This document shows positions 34,292-41,700 of a stretch of DNA of 64,000 nucleotides, piece by piece. The translations under genes were made by a program, and so were the position numbers. How positions within the stretch are numbered: the stretch's first letter is position 1; each line of letters opens with the position of its first letter. Under the pieces are notes generated by a model. The model searched no databases. It was given only the letters and a program-made list of their open reading frames with translations, and was not told the DNA's origin. Origin of the DNA: Comamonas piscis (lineage in GTDB: Bacteria > Pseudomonadota > Gammaproteobacteria > Burkholderiales > Burkholderiaceae_C); NCBI RefSeq assembly GCF_014109725.1, contig NZ_CP058554.1, positions 5,022,001 to 5,086,000 on the forward strand, read 5' to 3'.

Positions 34292-34330
34292 TTTATTCGT
34301 TTTTGATCTTTTTTGTTCGCTTTCGATAAA
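34292..34330. promoter_or_regulatory. candidate GlpR operator region on the glpD side
   Basis: AT-rich segment with three TTCG elements at 34296, 34316 and 34322, in ATTCGTTTTT and GTTCGCTTTCGATAAA contexts. GlpR of the DeoR family recognises TTCG-containing half sites in E. coli. It lies in the glpD/glpR divergent gap about 120 bp before glpD. Confidence 0.45.
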
Positions 34331-34497
34331 TTTATCACGCGCTTATCGAGGCTAAAACGCCATAGCATGCCAGCGCAGCATGCCAATCTGATGACAAGCC
34401 AACGCTTGTGCCATGGCCAGTGGCACCTAGTCCGCAGCGGCTCGCAGCAGGCAGAGAGCGCGCGGAGCTGTTGCGTTTTGGACTATATTGGCGGGAG

Positions 34498-34518
34498 TTT
34501 TTCGTTTTTATTCGTTTC
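34498..34518. promoter_or_regulatory. candidate GlpR operator just before glpR
   Basis: Two TTCGTTT elements begin at 34501 and 34511, one helical turn apart, ending 12 bases before the glpR start codon. The position suggests autorepression. The rest of the 34172-34529 gap shows no gene. Confidence 0.45.
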
Positions 34519-34529
34519 AGATCCACGCC

Positions 34530-35303
34530 ATGACGGAGCTCTACAACAGCAATCCTCGCCAACTGCTGCTCTTGCAAGAGGTGCAGCGCCGCAGCTCGGC
34601 CACCGTCGAGGAGCTGGCTGCCTTCCTGGGCGTCACCCTGCAAACCGTGCGCCGCGATGTGCAAAGGCTGTCCGAAGCGGGCGTGCTCACCCGCTTTCAC
34701 GGCGGCGTGCGCGTACCCAACTCGACCACCGAAAATCTCGCCCACCAGCAGCGCGAAGCCCTCAATGCCGATGGCAAGACCCGCATCGCCCAGGCGGTGG
34801 CCGCCCAGGTGCCGCACAACTGCTCGCTGATCCTGAATATCGGCACGACCACCGAGGCCATTGCCCGCGCGCTGATGCAGCACCGGGGCCTGCGCATCAT
34901 CACCAACAACCTGAACGTGGCCGCAACCCTGAGCAGCAACCCGGACTGCGAGGTGATCGTCGCCGGCGGCGTGGTGCGCGGCCGGGACCGGGGCATCATC
35001 GGCGAGGCGGCGGTCGATTTCATCCGCCAGTTCCGCGTGGACATTGCGCTCATCGGTATCTCCGGCATTGAATCGGATGGCAGCCTGCGCGACTATGACT
35101 TCCGCGAGGTGAAAGTGGCCCAGACCATCATGGACCAGGCGCGTGAAGTCTGGATGGCCGCTGACCACAGCAAGTTTGGCCGGCCCGCGATGGTGGAGGT
35201 GGGCCCGCTCTCGCGCATCGACCGCCTGTTCACCGACGCGCCGCCGCCTGACCCCTTCCCCCGCTTGCTGCAGGAAGCGCATGTGCGCTGCACCGTCGCC
35301 TGA
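34530..35303 (+). CDS. glpR: DeoR-family repressor of glycerol metabolism
   Basis: A 257-residue regulator from MTELYNSNPRQLLLL. The DeoR helix-turn-helix is ATVEELAAFLGVTLQTVRRDVQRLSEAGVLTRFHGG-like at about residues 22-57. The effector domain has NIGTTTEAIARAL, AGGVVRGRDRGIIG and the late WMAADHSKFGRPAMVEVG, the family's sugar-phosphate isomerase-like fold. The usual ligand is glycerol-3-phosphate. Gene order glpD / glpR-glpK supports this identity. Confidence 0.93.
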   Translation: MTELYNSNPRQLLLLQEVQRRSSATVEELAAFLGVTLQTVRRDVQRLSEAGVLTRFHGGVRVPNSTTENLAHQQREALNADGKTRIAQAVAAQVPHNCSLILNIGTTTEAIARALMQHRGLRIITNNLNVAATLSSNPDCEVIVAGGVVRGRDRGIIGEAAVDFIRQFRVDIALIGISGIESDGSLRDYDFREVKVAQTIMDQAREVWMAADHSKFGRPAMVEVGPLSRIDRLFTDAPPPDPFPRLLQEAHVRCTVA

Positions 35304-35371
35304 CCGCCAGACACTTTCACCGGCAGTTTTGTTGAATTGATTGATTTACCGGCACAGACCGGCCTTGAGAC

Positions 35372-36865
35372 ATGACCTATTTGCTCGCCCTGGACCAGGG
35401 CACCTCCAGCTCCCGCACTATTGTGTTTGACCGCCAGGGCGCCATCGTGGCCCAGGCCCAGCGCGAGCTGCCGCAAATCTACCCCCGCCCCGGCCATGTC
35501 GAGCATGACCCGATGCAGATCTGGGGCACCCAACTGGCCACGGCGCAAGAGGCTTTGAAAGCCGCCGGCATCAGCGCCAGCCAGATCACCAGTTTGGGCA
35601 TCACCAACCAGCGCGAGACCACCATCGTCTGGAACCGCAAGACCGGTCAACCGATCCACAACGCGCTGGTCTGGCAGGACCGCCGGGCCGAGCCCGTCTG
35701 TGCCCAGTTGCGCGCCGATGGCCATGCCGACCGTATCCAGCAAAAGACCGGCCTGCTGGTCGATGCCTATTTCTCGGGCACCAAGCTGCAGTGGCTGCTG
35801 GACCATGTGCCCGGCGCGCGCGCCGCCGCCGAGCGTGGCGAGCTGGCCTTTGGCACGGTCGATACCTGGCTGGTCTGGCAACTGACCCAGGGCCAGCGCC
35901 ATGTCACCGATGTGAGCAACGCCAGCCGCACCATGCTCTTCAATGTGCACAGCAACAGCTGGGACCAGGACCTGCTGGACCTGTTGAACATTCCGCGCTC
36001 GCTGATGCCCGAGGTGCAGCCCTCGGCCAGCCATTTTGGCGATACCGCCGCCCCGGTGCTGGGCGCTGCCATCCACATCGGCGGCATGGCCGGCGACCAG
36101 CAAAGTGCGCTGTTTGGCCAGGCCTGCTTTGCGCCAGGCATGGCCAAGAACACCTATGGCACCGGCTGCTTCATGCTGATGCACACGGGCACGCAGTTCC
36201 ACGCATCGCGCAATGGCCTGTTGACCACCAGCGCAGCGCAGACCGACAGCAGGCCGCAATTTGCCCTGGAAGGCAGCGTCTTCGTCGGGGGAGCCGTCGT
36301 GCAATGGCTGCGCGATGGCCTGCGCGCCATTGAGCACAGCGGTCAGGTGCAGCAGCTGGCCGAGAGCGTGCCCGACAGCGGCGGCGTGATGATGGTGCCC
36401 GCCTTTACCGGCCTGGGCGCACCCTACTGGGATGCGGACGCCCGGGGCACCATCACTGGCCTGACCCGGGGCACCACGGTGGCCCATATCGCCCGGGCCG
36501 CGCTTGAATCCATCGCCTACCAAAGCGCCGCACTGCTCCAGGCCATGAGCCTGGATGCCGTCGCCAATGGCGGTCAGCCGGTGAGCGAGCTGCGGGTGGA
36601 TGGCGGCGCCAGTGTCAACAACCTGCTGATGCAGTTCCAGGCTGATTTGCTGGGCATTCCCGTCGTGCGCCCCGCCTGCGTGGAGACCACCGCGTTGGGC
36701 GCCGCCTACCTCGCGGGCCTGACCACCGGCATCTACCAAAACAGCGAAGAGCTGTCCGCCCTGTGGAAGGCCGAGCGCCGCTTCACGCCCACCCAGGACA
36801 AGGCGCGTGCCGATGCACTGATGGCGCGTTGGGAGCAGGCCGTGCGCCAAACCACGGCGCGATAA
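35372..36865 (+). CDS. glpK: glycerol kinase
   Basis: A 497-residue FGGY-family kinase converting glycerol and ATP to sn-glycerol-3-phosphate. Visible are LALDQGTSSSRTIVFD at residues 4-19, NQRETTIVWNRKTGQP near 82, TYGTGCFMLMHTG near 265, and PAFTGLGAPYWDADARG near 345. It is 68 bp after glpR on the same strand and probably co-transcribed. Confidence 0.97.
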   Translation: MTYLLALDQGTSSSRTIVFDRQGAIVAQAQRELPQIYPRPGHVEHDPMQIWGTQLATAQEALKAAGISASQITSLGITNQRETTIVWNRKTGQPIHNALVWQDRRAEPVCAQLRADGHADRIQQKTGLLVDAYFSGTKLQWLLDHVPGARAAAERGELAFGTVDTWLVWQLTQGQRHVTDVSNASRTMLFNVHSNSWDQDLLDLLNIPRSLMPEVQPSASHFGDTAAPVLGAAIHIGGMAGDQQSALFGQACFAPGMAKNTYGTGCFMLMHTGTQFHASRNGLLTTSAAQTDSRPQFALEGSVFVGGAVVQWLRDGLRAIEHSGQVQQLAESVPDSGGVMMVPAFTGLGAPYWDADARGTITGLTRGTTVAHIARAALESIAYQSAALLQAMSLDAVANGGQPVSELRVDGGASVNNLLMQFQADLLGIPVVRPACVETTALGAAYLAGLTTGIYQNSEELSALWKAERRFTPTQDKARADALMARWEQAVRQTTAR

Positions 36866-36883
36866 GCCGCCGCCTCACAACAA

Positions 36884-36907
36884 AAACAGGGGCCGCGGCC
36901 CCTGTTT
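36884..36907. terminator. bidirectional terminator between glpK and aqpZ
   Basis: AAACAGGGGCC and GGCCCCTGTTT form an 11-bp perfect stem with a GC centre; A-run on one side, T-run on the other. It separates convergent genes. Confidence 0.8.
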
Positions 36908-36934
36908 CTGTCTATGCCTTCACGCTGTGTCGCC

Positions 36935-37636
36935 TTATTCCTCGTCGCCACGCAACAAGGCGCGGTGGATCAGTGCACCGATCACGGCGCCCACGATCGG
37001 GGCCAGCCAGAACAACCACAGCTGCTCCAGCGCGATAGCCGGGCCAAACAGCGCCGGGCCGGTGCTGCGTGCGGGGTTGACCGAGGTATTGGTCACGGGG
37101 ATCGAGATCAGGTGGATCAAGGTCAGGCACAGGCCAATACTCATGCCGGCAAAGCCCACAGCCGCCTTCTTGGTGGTCGAGCCCAGAATCACCAGCAGGA
37201 ACACCGCCGTCAGCACCACCTCGGTCAGCAGTGCTGCCAGCATCGAGAACTTGCCTGGCGAGTGCTCACCAAAGCCATTGGTCGCCAGGTCCGTGACCTG
37301 GGCGCCTGCCTTGCCGCTGGCAATCAGGTACAGCAGACCGGCAGCCACGATGGCGCCCAGCACCTGGGCAATGATGTAGCCCGGCAGCTCAGACGCCTTG
37401 AAGCGACCCGCTACCGTCAGACCCACCGAGACCGCCGGGTTGAAGTGGCCTCCCGAGATCGGGCCAAAGGCATAGGCGCCGGTCAGCACCGTCAGGCCAA
37501 AAGCCAGCGACACGCCCAACAAGCCAATGCCCACCTCCGGAAAGGCAGCAGCCAGTACCGCGCTGCCGCAACCGCCAAACGTCAGCCAGAACGTTCCCAG
37601 GCATTCCGCCGACCATTTCTGTATGTTTGATGTCAT
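36935..37636 (-). CDS. aqpZ: aquaporin Z
   Basis: A 233-residue six-helix channel. The two pore loops are GGHFNPAVS (residues 62-70) and NTSVNPARSTG. Selectivity-filter residues match the water-specific AqpZ set: Phe46, His in LIHLISIP, Thr in VTNTSVN and the Arg after NPA; this differs from the GlpF glycerol type. Start ATG 37634-37636 gives MTSNIQKWSAECLGTFWLTF, aligned with E. coli AqpZ. It lies beside the glycerol genes on the opposite strand, but the filter argues against it being a glycerol facilitator. Confidence 0.92.
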   Translation of the reverse strand: MTSNIQKWSAECLGTFWLTFGGCGSAVLAAAFPEVGIGLLGVSLAFGLTVLTGAYAFGPISGGHFNPAVSVGLTVAGRFKASELPGYIIAQVLGAIVAAGLLYLIASGKAGAQVTDLATNGFGEHSPGKFSMLAALLTEVVLTAVFLLVILGSTTKKAAVGFAGMSIGLCLTLIHLISIPVTNTSVNPARSTGPALFGPAIALEQLWLFWLAPIVGAVIGALIHRALLRGDEE

Positions 37637-37782
37637 TTTCTCCACCCCCGTCATGGCCCTGGCCCATGGCATGCAGCGCATGCACCTACAGGCCTTGGCA
37701 GCCGAGATGATAAGTAGCGATTCGCGTTTAAAAATGTCAACAATTGCCGGGCTGATAAGGAGGCTACACTTGGTAAAAAGCT

Positions 37783-39039
37783 ATGAAAATCAATATCCAA
37801 ATACATTATTCGGCGAAACCGATCCGGTCCCTACCGTTGTGCCTGGTGATGCTGGCGCTGGCCGGCTGCAGGACCTCGCCAGAGCCTGAGCATCCGCCTG
37901 CCTCCCCACCTACCGCTACCGCCGTCGCCTGCCACCAACCCGGCAGCCCCGCTCTGCAACTGCTGGGCGAACAGCGCTGGCCACTGGATACCGCCTGGGC
38001 TGGCACGCCCATTGGCGGGCTCTCCTCGATCGACTACCACCCTGGCGACGACAGCTATTACCTGGTGAGCGATGACCGCTCGGCCAAGGACAACGCCCGC
38101 TGGTACCGGGCCCGCATCCGCTATGACGCCAGCGGCCTGCAGCAAGTCAGCATCATTGGCCAGCAGTACCTGCAAACACCCGCCGGCGCACCCTACCCCA
38201 GCAGCCGCAGCGCAGCGGCCGATACTGCGGTGCCAGACCCTGAAGCACTGCGGCTGCTGCCCGGTGGGCGCAGCGTTATCTGGAGCAGCGAAGGCGACTT
38301 TGCGCGGGGCTTTGGCCCCTCTTTGCAGCAGGCCGGGCTGGATGGCAGCTGGCAAAAAACCTGGCCGCTACCCGATCTGTTGCAAGGCCCGCTGCAACCC
38401 GAAACCGGCCGGGGGCCACGCAACAACATGACCTTGGAGGGCATCGCGATAAGTGATGACCAGCGCAGCCTGTGGCTGTCGATGGAAGGCGCCCTGCGCC
38501 AGGACGGCGCGCTGCCGCGCCGGGGCCAGATCGGCGGGCCGCTGCGCATCACGCAGTACAACCTGGCCAGCCAGCAGCCTGTGCGGCAGATCGCCTACAT
38601 CCCCGACGCACTGCCCAAGGACAACCTGCTGCTGCCACTGATCGCCATCAATGGCGTCAGCGAGATCCTGGCCGACGGCCCCGACCACCTGCTGGTGCTG
38701 GAGCGTGCCTATGTGCTGGGAGCCGGTTTTTCCGCCCGCCTCTACCGCATCAACACCGAGGCGGCCAGCGACACCTTGGCGATCGACAGCTTGCAGGACG
38801 CTGCATACACACCGGCCCACAAAGAGCTGCTGCTGGATTTTGCGCAGTTGGGCCTGCGAACGGTGGACAACCTGGAAGGCATGACCTGGGGCCCTCGCCT
38901 GGCCAGTGGCGAGCGCGTGATGCTGCTGGTCAGCGACAACAATTTCAACCCGGCGCAGGTGACACAGTTCCTGGCCTTGGTTGAAACGCCGGCCTGCGCG
39001 GGCGCTGCCAGCAACCCTGGCCAATCGCATCGCAATTGA
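37783..39039 (+). CDS. phytase-like esterase-activity lipoprotein
   Basis: A 418-residue protein with a signal peptide ending in the lipobox LAGC near residue 28. The mature part matches the phytase-like esterase family, probably a beta-propeller: GGLSSIDYHPGDDSYYLVSDDR, PDPEALRLLPGG, MTLEGIAISDDQRSLWLSMEG, DNLEGMTWGP and LLVSDNNF. Enzymatic substrate is not known. Its ATG has a poor ribosome site; an AAGGAGG lies 19 bases upstream, near an out-of-frame TTG. It is 146 bp from the divergent aqpZ. Confidence 0.85.
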   Translation: MKINIQIHYSAKPIRSLPLCLVMLALAGCRTSPEPEHPPASPPTATAVACHQPGSPALQLLGEQRWPLDTAWAGTPIGGLSSIDYHPGDDSYYLVSDDRSAKDNARWYRARIRYDASGLQQVSIIGQQYLQTPAGAPYPSSRSAAADTAVPDPEALRLLPGGRSVIWSSEGDFARGFGPSLQQAGLDGSWQKTWPLPDLLQGPLQPETGRGPRNNMTLEGIAISDDQRSLWLSMEGALRQDGALPRRGQIGGPLRITQYNLASQQPVRQIAYIPDALPKDNLLLPLIAINGVSEILADGPDHLLVLERAYVLGAGFSARLYRINTEAASDTLAIDSLQDAAYTPAHKELLLDFAQLGLRTVDNLEGMTWGPRLASGERVMLLVSDNNFNPAQVTQFLALVETPACAGAASNPGQSHRN

Positions 39040-39114
39040 AATTGATAGCAAAACCTGTGCGCCCCGCATGGCCTGCCGCGCGAGGCGTTTGAGCTTTGCG
39101 CAGGCCGCCGCTAT
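39036..39114. repeat. degenerate Comamonadaceae hairpin repeat
   Basis: Ends ATTGATAGC and GCTATAG are complementary, and CCTGTGCGC faces GCGCAGG inside, as in the 13431-13484 element but with many changes. It sits between the esterase and proC genes and has no T-run. Confidence 0.4.
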
Positions 39115-39177
39115 AGTGGCAGCCACACCAGCCCGCGCTGCTTGGGCCTCTTTTTCTCTTTGCTTGCACCTGCCGCC

Positions 39178-40011
39178 ATGTCCACTACCGATCTGTCCCA
39201 ATTCCCCGCCATTGCCTTTATCGGCGGCGGCAACATGGCCAGCGCCATCATCGGCGGCCTGATCCGCCAAGGCCTGCCCCAAGACCGCATCCAGGTCGTC
39301 GAGCCCTACGCGCCCCAGCGCCAAGCCCTGCAACAGCAATTTGGCATCAGCGCGCTGCCAGCAGCGGACAGCAGCCTGGCGCAGGCCCAGGTGTTTGTCT
39401 GGGCCGTCAAGCCACAAACCTTTGCCGAGGCCGCTGCCGCCGTCGCCGACTACAGCCGCCATGCCCTGCACCTGAGCGTGGCCGCTGGCATCCGCAGCGA
39501 CAGCATTGCCCAGTGGCTGGGCAATGACCAGATCGTGCGCGCCATGCCCAATACCCCGGCGCTGGTGGGCCAGGGTATGACGGGGCTATTCGCGCGCCCG
39601 CAGGTCAGCGCCGCCCAGCAGCAACTGGCCGAGCAGATCATCCGCACCACCGGCCAGTTGCTCTGGGTGCAGCAGGAGTCGCAACTCGATGCAGTCACGG
39701 CCCTGTCGGGTTCAGGCCCCGCTTACGTCTTTTATTTCCTGGAAGCCATGCAGCAAGCCGGTGTGGAGATGGGCCTGCCCGCCGACCAGGCACTGCAACT
39801 GGCGATTGGCACTTTCAGTGGCGCATCGGCCCTGGCCGCACAATCGCCGGAATCCCCTTCGGTGCTGCGCGAGCGGGTCACCAGCAAGGGCGGCACCACC
39901 TTTGCTGCGTTGGAACATATGCGGGGCGCGGACATCGCTGCCCACTTTGTCGGCGCCATGCATGCCGCCGAGCGCCGCGCCAAGGCGCTGGGCGACGAAT
40001 TCGGCGGCTAA
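39178..40011 (+). CDS. proC: pyrroline-5-carboxylate reductase
   Basis: A 277-residue enzyme for the last step of proline synthesis, reducing pyrroline-5-carboxylate with NAD(P)H. The Rossmann motif IAFIGGGNMASAIIGGL is at about 12-28; AMPNTPALVGQGMTGL is near 121; the C-terminal signature TALSGSGPAYVFYFLEAM and LRERVTSKGGTTFAALE complete it. Start ATG 39178 precedes MSTTDLSQFP. Alone between the esterase and pyrB. Confidence 0.97.
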   Translation: MSTTDLSQFPAIAFIGGGNMASAIIGGLIRQGLPQDRIQVVEPYAPQRQALQQQFGISALPAADSSLAQAQVFVWAVKPQTFAEAAAAVADYSRHALHLSVAAGIRSDSIAQWLGNDQIVRAMPNTPALVGQGMTGLFARPQVSAAQQQLAEQIIRTTGQLLWVQQESQLDAVTALSGSGPAYVFYFLEAMQQAGVEMGLPADQALQLAIGTFSGASALAAQSPESPSVLRERVTSKGGTTFAALEHMRGADIAAHFVGAMHAAERRAKALGDEFGG

Positions 40012-40085
40012 GCCCTGCGCCAGCGCCCGCCTTCCGCCGAGGCGGGCGCAGCTGGATGCGCTGACGACGGCAGCACAAAAGCTCA

Positions 40086-40132
40086 ACGCATTGCGTATAT
40101 TTCACACAAAAGTCAAACGCAAAGCGTATAAT
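40086..40132 (+). promoter_or_regulatory. pyrB promoter region with two ACGC-N3-GCGT palindromes
   Basis: Palindromes ACGCATTGCGT (40086-40096) and ACGCAAAGCGT (40117-40127) have centres 31 bp apart, about three helical turns. The second abuts TATAAT (40127-40132), the likely -10 box of pyrB; no good -35 is seen. The extended sequence after each site is similar (GCGTATATTTCA, GCGTATAATTCA). Binding by the helix-turn-helix of the pyrB product is a hypothesis. Confidence 0.5.
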
Positions 40133-40168
40133 TCAGCCGCATTCATACCTCTGCATCGGAGCCCGGCC

Positions 40169-41449
40169 ATGGACAGCCAACAGGATTTTCTTCGCGACGC
40201 AATGCGCCGTTTGAACTTGACGCGCGACGCCTTTGCCGAGCGCCTGGGCGTGCGCCGCCGCACCCTGGACACCTGGCTGCTGCCCGAGGCCTCGGGCGAA
40301 GCCCGCGCGATGCCCGACATGGCGCAGAAGTTTGTCTCCGAAATCCTGTTCCGCGAAGCCGAAGGCCACGATGCCCAGAAGCACCACCGCCCGCTGGCCG
40401 AGCGCATGTCCGCCGATGGCCGGCCGCAGCTGCTGTCGGTGGCGCAGTTTGAGCGCGAGAGCCTCGAAGAGCTGTTCCGCATCACCGATGTGATGCAGCC
40501 CATTGCCCGCCGCCACAAGGTCTGCCGCGTCCTCGAAGGCGCCGTCATGGGCAGCCTGTTCTTTGAAGCCAGCACCCGCACCCGGGTAAGCTTTGGCGCC
40601 GCCTTCAGCCGCCTGGGCGGCTCGGTTTGCGACACCACCGGCTTCACCTTCTCGTCGATGGCCAAGGGCGAATCGATCTATGACACCAGCCGCGTGATGG
40701 CTGGCTATGTCGATGCGCTGGTCATCCGCCACCCCGAGCAAGGCTCGGTGGCCGAGTTTGCGCGCGCCACCAACATCCCCGTCATCAATGCCGGCGACGG
40801 CCCGGGCGAGCACCCCAGCCAGGCGATTTTGGATATGTACACCATCCAGCGCGAGTTCTCGCGCCTGGGCAAGCTGATGGATGGCGCGCATATCGCCATG
40901 GTCGGCGATCTGAAGTACGGCCGCACGGTGCATTCGCTGATCCGCCTGCTGTCGCTCTACAAGGGCATGAAGTTCACCTTGATCTCGCCCAGCTCGCTGG
41001 AGATGCCCGCCTACCTGATCGAGCTGGCCTCGACCAATGGCCATGTGGTGGAAGTCTCGACCTCGCTGCAAGACCTCAAAGGCGCCGATGTGGTCTATGC
41101 GACGCGTATCCAGAAAGAGCGCTTCGCCGGTGAGAACATCGAGGGCTACACGCCGGAGTTCCAGGTGCAGAAATCGCTGGTCGATGCCGTCTGCAAACCC
41201 GACACCATCATCATGCACCCGCTGCCGCGCGATGCCCGCGCCGGTGCCAATGACCTGTCCACCGACCTGAACCTGGATCCGCGCCTGGCCATCTTCCGCC
41301 AGACCGACAATGGCATCCCTGTGCGCATGGCCTTGTTTGCGGTTTTGATGGGCGTGGAGAGCCAGATTGCCCGTAATTTGCGCGATGTCACCTGGCGCTC
41401 TCCGGCTTTTGTAGGCCCGGATGATGCAGTGTTTGATACTTTGGATTAA
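40169..41449 (+). CDS. pyrB: aspartate carbamoyltransferase with N-terminal helix-turn-helix extension
   Basis: A 426-residue protein. Residues about 85-400 are a normal catalytic chain of pyrimidine synthesis: STRTR at 135-139 (carbamoyl phosphate site), SSMAKGESIYDT (active-site lysine loop), and HPLPR at 350-354. The offset from E. coli PyrB is ~83-85 residues throughout, so the core is intact and the N terminus is extra. That extension reads as a lambda-repressor-like helix-turn-helix: RRLNLTRDAFAERLGV at 13-28, then RRRTLDTWLLPEASGEARAM. It is not the regulatory PyrI chain. Two palindromes precede the gene and a third follows it. No pyrC or pyrX adjoins. Confidence 0.92.
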   Translation: MDSQQDFLRDAMRRLNLTRDAFAERLGVRRRTLDTWLLPEASGEARAMPDMAQKFVSEILFREAEGHDAQKHHRPLAERMSADGRPQLLSVAQFERESLEELFRITDVMQPIARRHKVCRVLEGAVMGSLFFEASTRTRVSFGAAFSRLGGSVCDTTGFTFSSMAKGESIYDTSRVMAGYVDALVIRHPEQGSVAEFARATNIPVINAGDGPGEHPSQAILDMYTIQREFSRLGKLMDGAHIAMVGDLKYGRTVHSLIRLLSLYKGMKFTLISPSSLEMPAYLIELASTNGHVVEVSTSLQDLKGADVVYATRIQKERFAGENIEGYTPEFQVQKSLVDAVCKPDTIIMHPLPRDARAGANDLSTDLNLDPRLAIFRQTDNGIPVRMALFAVLMGVESQIARNLRDVTWRSPAFVGPDDAVFDTLD

Positions 41450-41498
41450 ACTCTGTCTTACACAACACCATGATTTGAGACATTTTTTCGAAGCACCC

Positions 41499-41509
41499 AC
41501 GCAATGCGT
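41499..41509. promoter_or_regulatory. third ACGC-N3-GCGT palindrome, downstream of pyrB
   Basis: ACGCAATGCGT is the exact reverse complement of the first promoter palindrome. It lies 50 bp after the pyrB stop, between TTTTTTCGA (41484-41492) and TCGAAAAAA, which form an outer inverted repeat. Whether it is a binding site is unknown. Confidence 0.35.
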
Positions 41510-41546
41510 CGAAAAAATTAGCGTTTTTTCCTGCGACTCCAGTGTT

Positions 41547-41576
41547 AGCGGCCATCTCTTGATGGCCGCTTTTTTG
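41547..41576 (+). terminator. Rho-independent terminator of pyrB
   Basis: AGCGGCCATC and GATGGCCGCT form a 10-bp perfect stem with loop TCTT, followed by TTTTTT. Confidence 0.9.
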
Positions 41577-41625
41577 TCTGCGTTTTTGGCGTCTGCCGGT
41601 TGTACACCGCTGGCTGCCGGGCATG

Positions 41626-41647
41626 AAAAAAGACTTGCAAGCAAGTC
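41626..41647 (-). terminator. terminator of the large nuclease gene
   Basis: On the minus strand GACTTGC-TT-GCAAGTC is followed by TTTTTT, 54 bases after the nuclease stop. A further strong stem CCCTGCGGCCC / GGGCCGCAGGG at 41668-41690 precedes it. Confidence 0.8.
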
Positions 41648-41700
41648 CTTCGGCACCGTGTGGAGGCCCCTGCGGCCCAGGGCCGCAGGGTATCGCCCAC

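Noticed and set aside
36935..37636. Assignment of the aquaporin as GlpF because of its glycerol neighbours
   Set aside because: The pore-filter residues match the water channel AqpZ, and the sequence aligns along its length with AqpZ.
37757..37889. Possible leader ORF from TTG 37770 behind the AAGGAGG site before the phytase-like gene
   Set aside because: The frame overlaps the lipoprotein gene in another phase, is only about 40 codons, and lacks any feature of a regulatory leader peptide.
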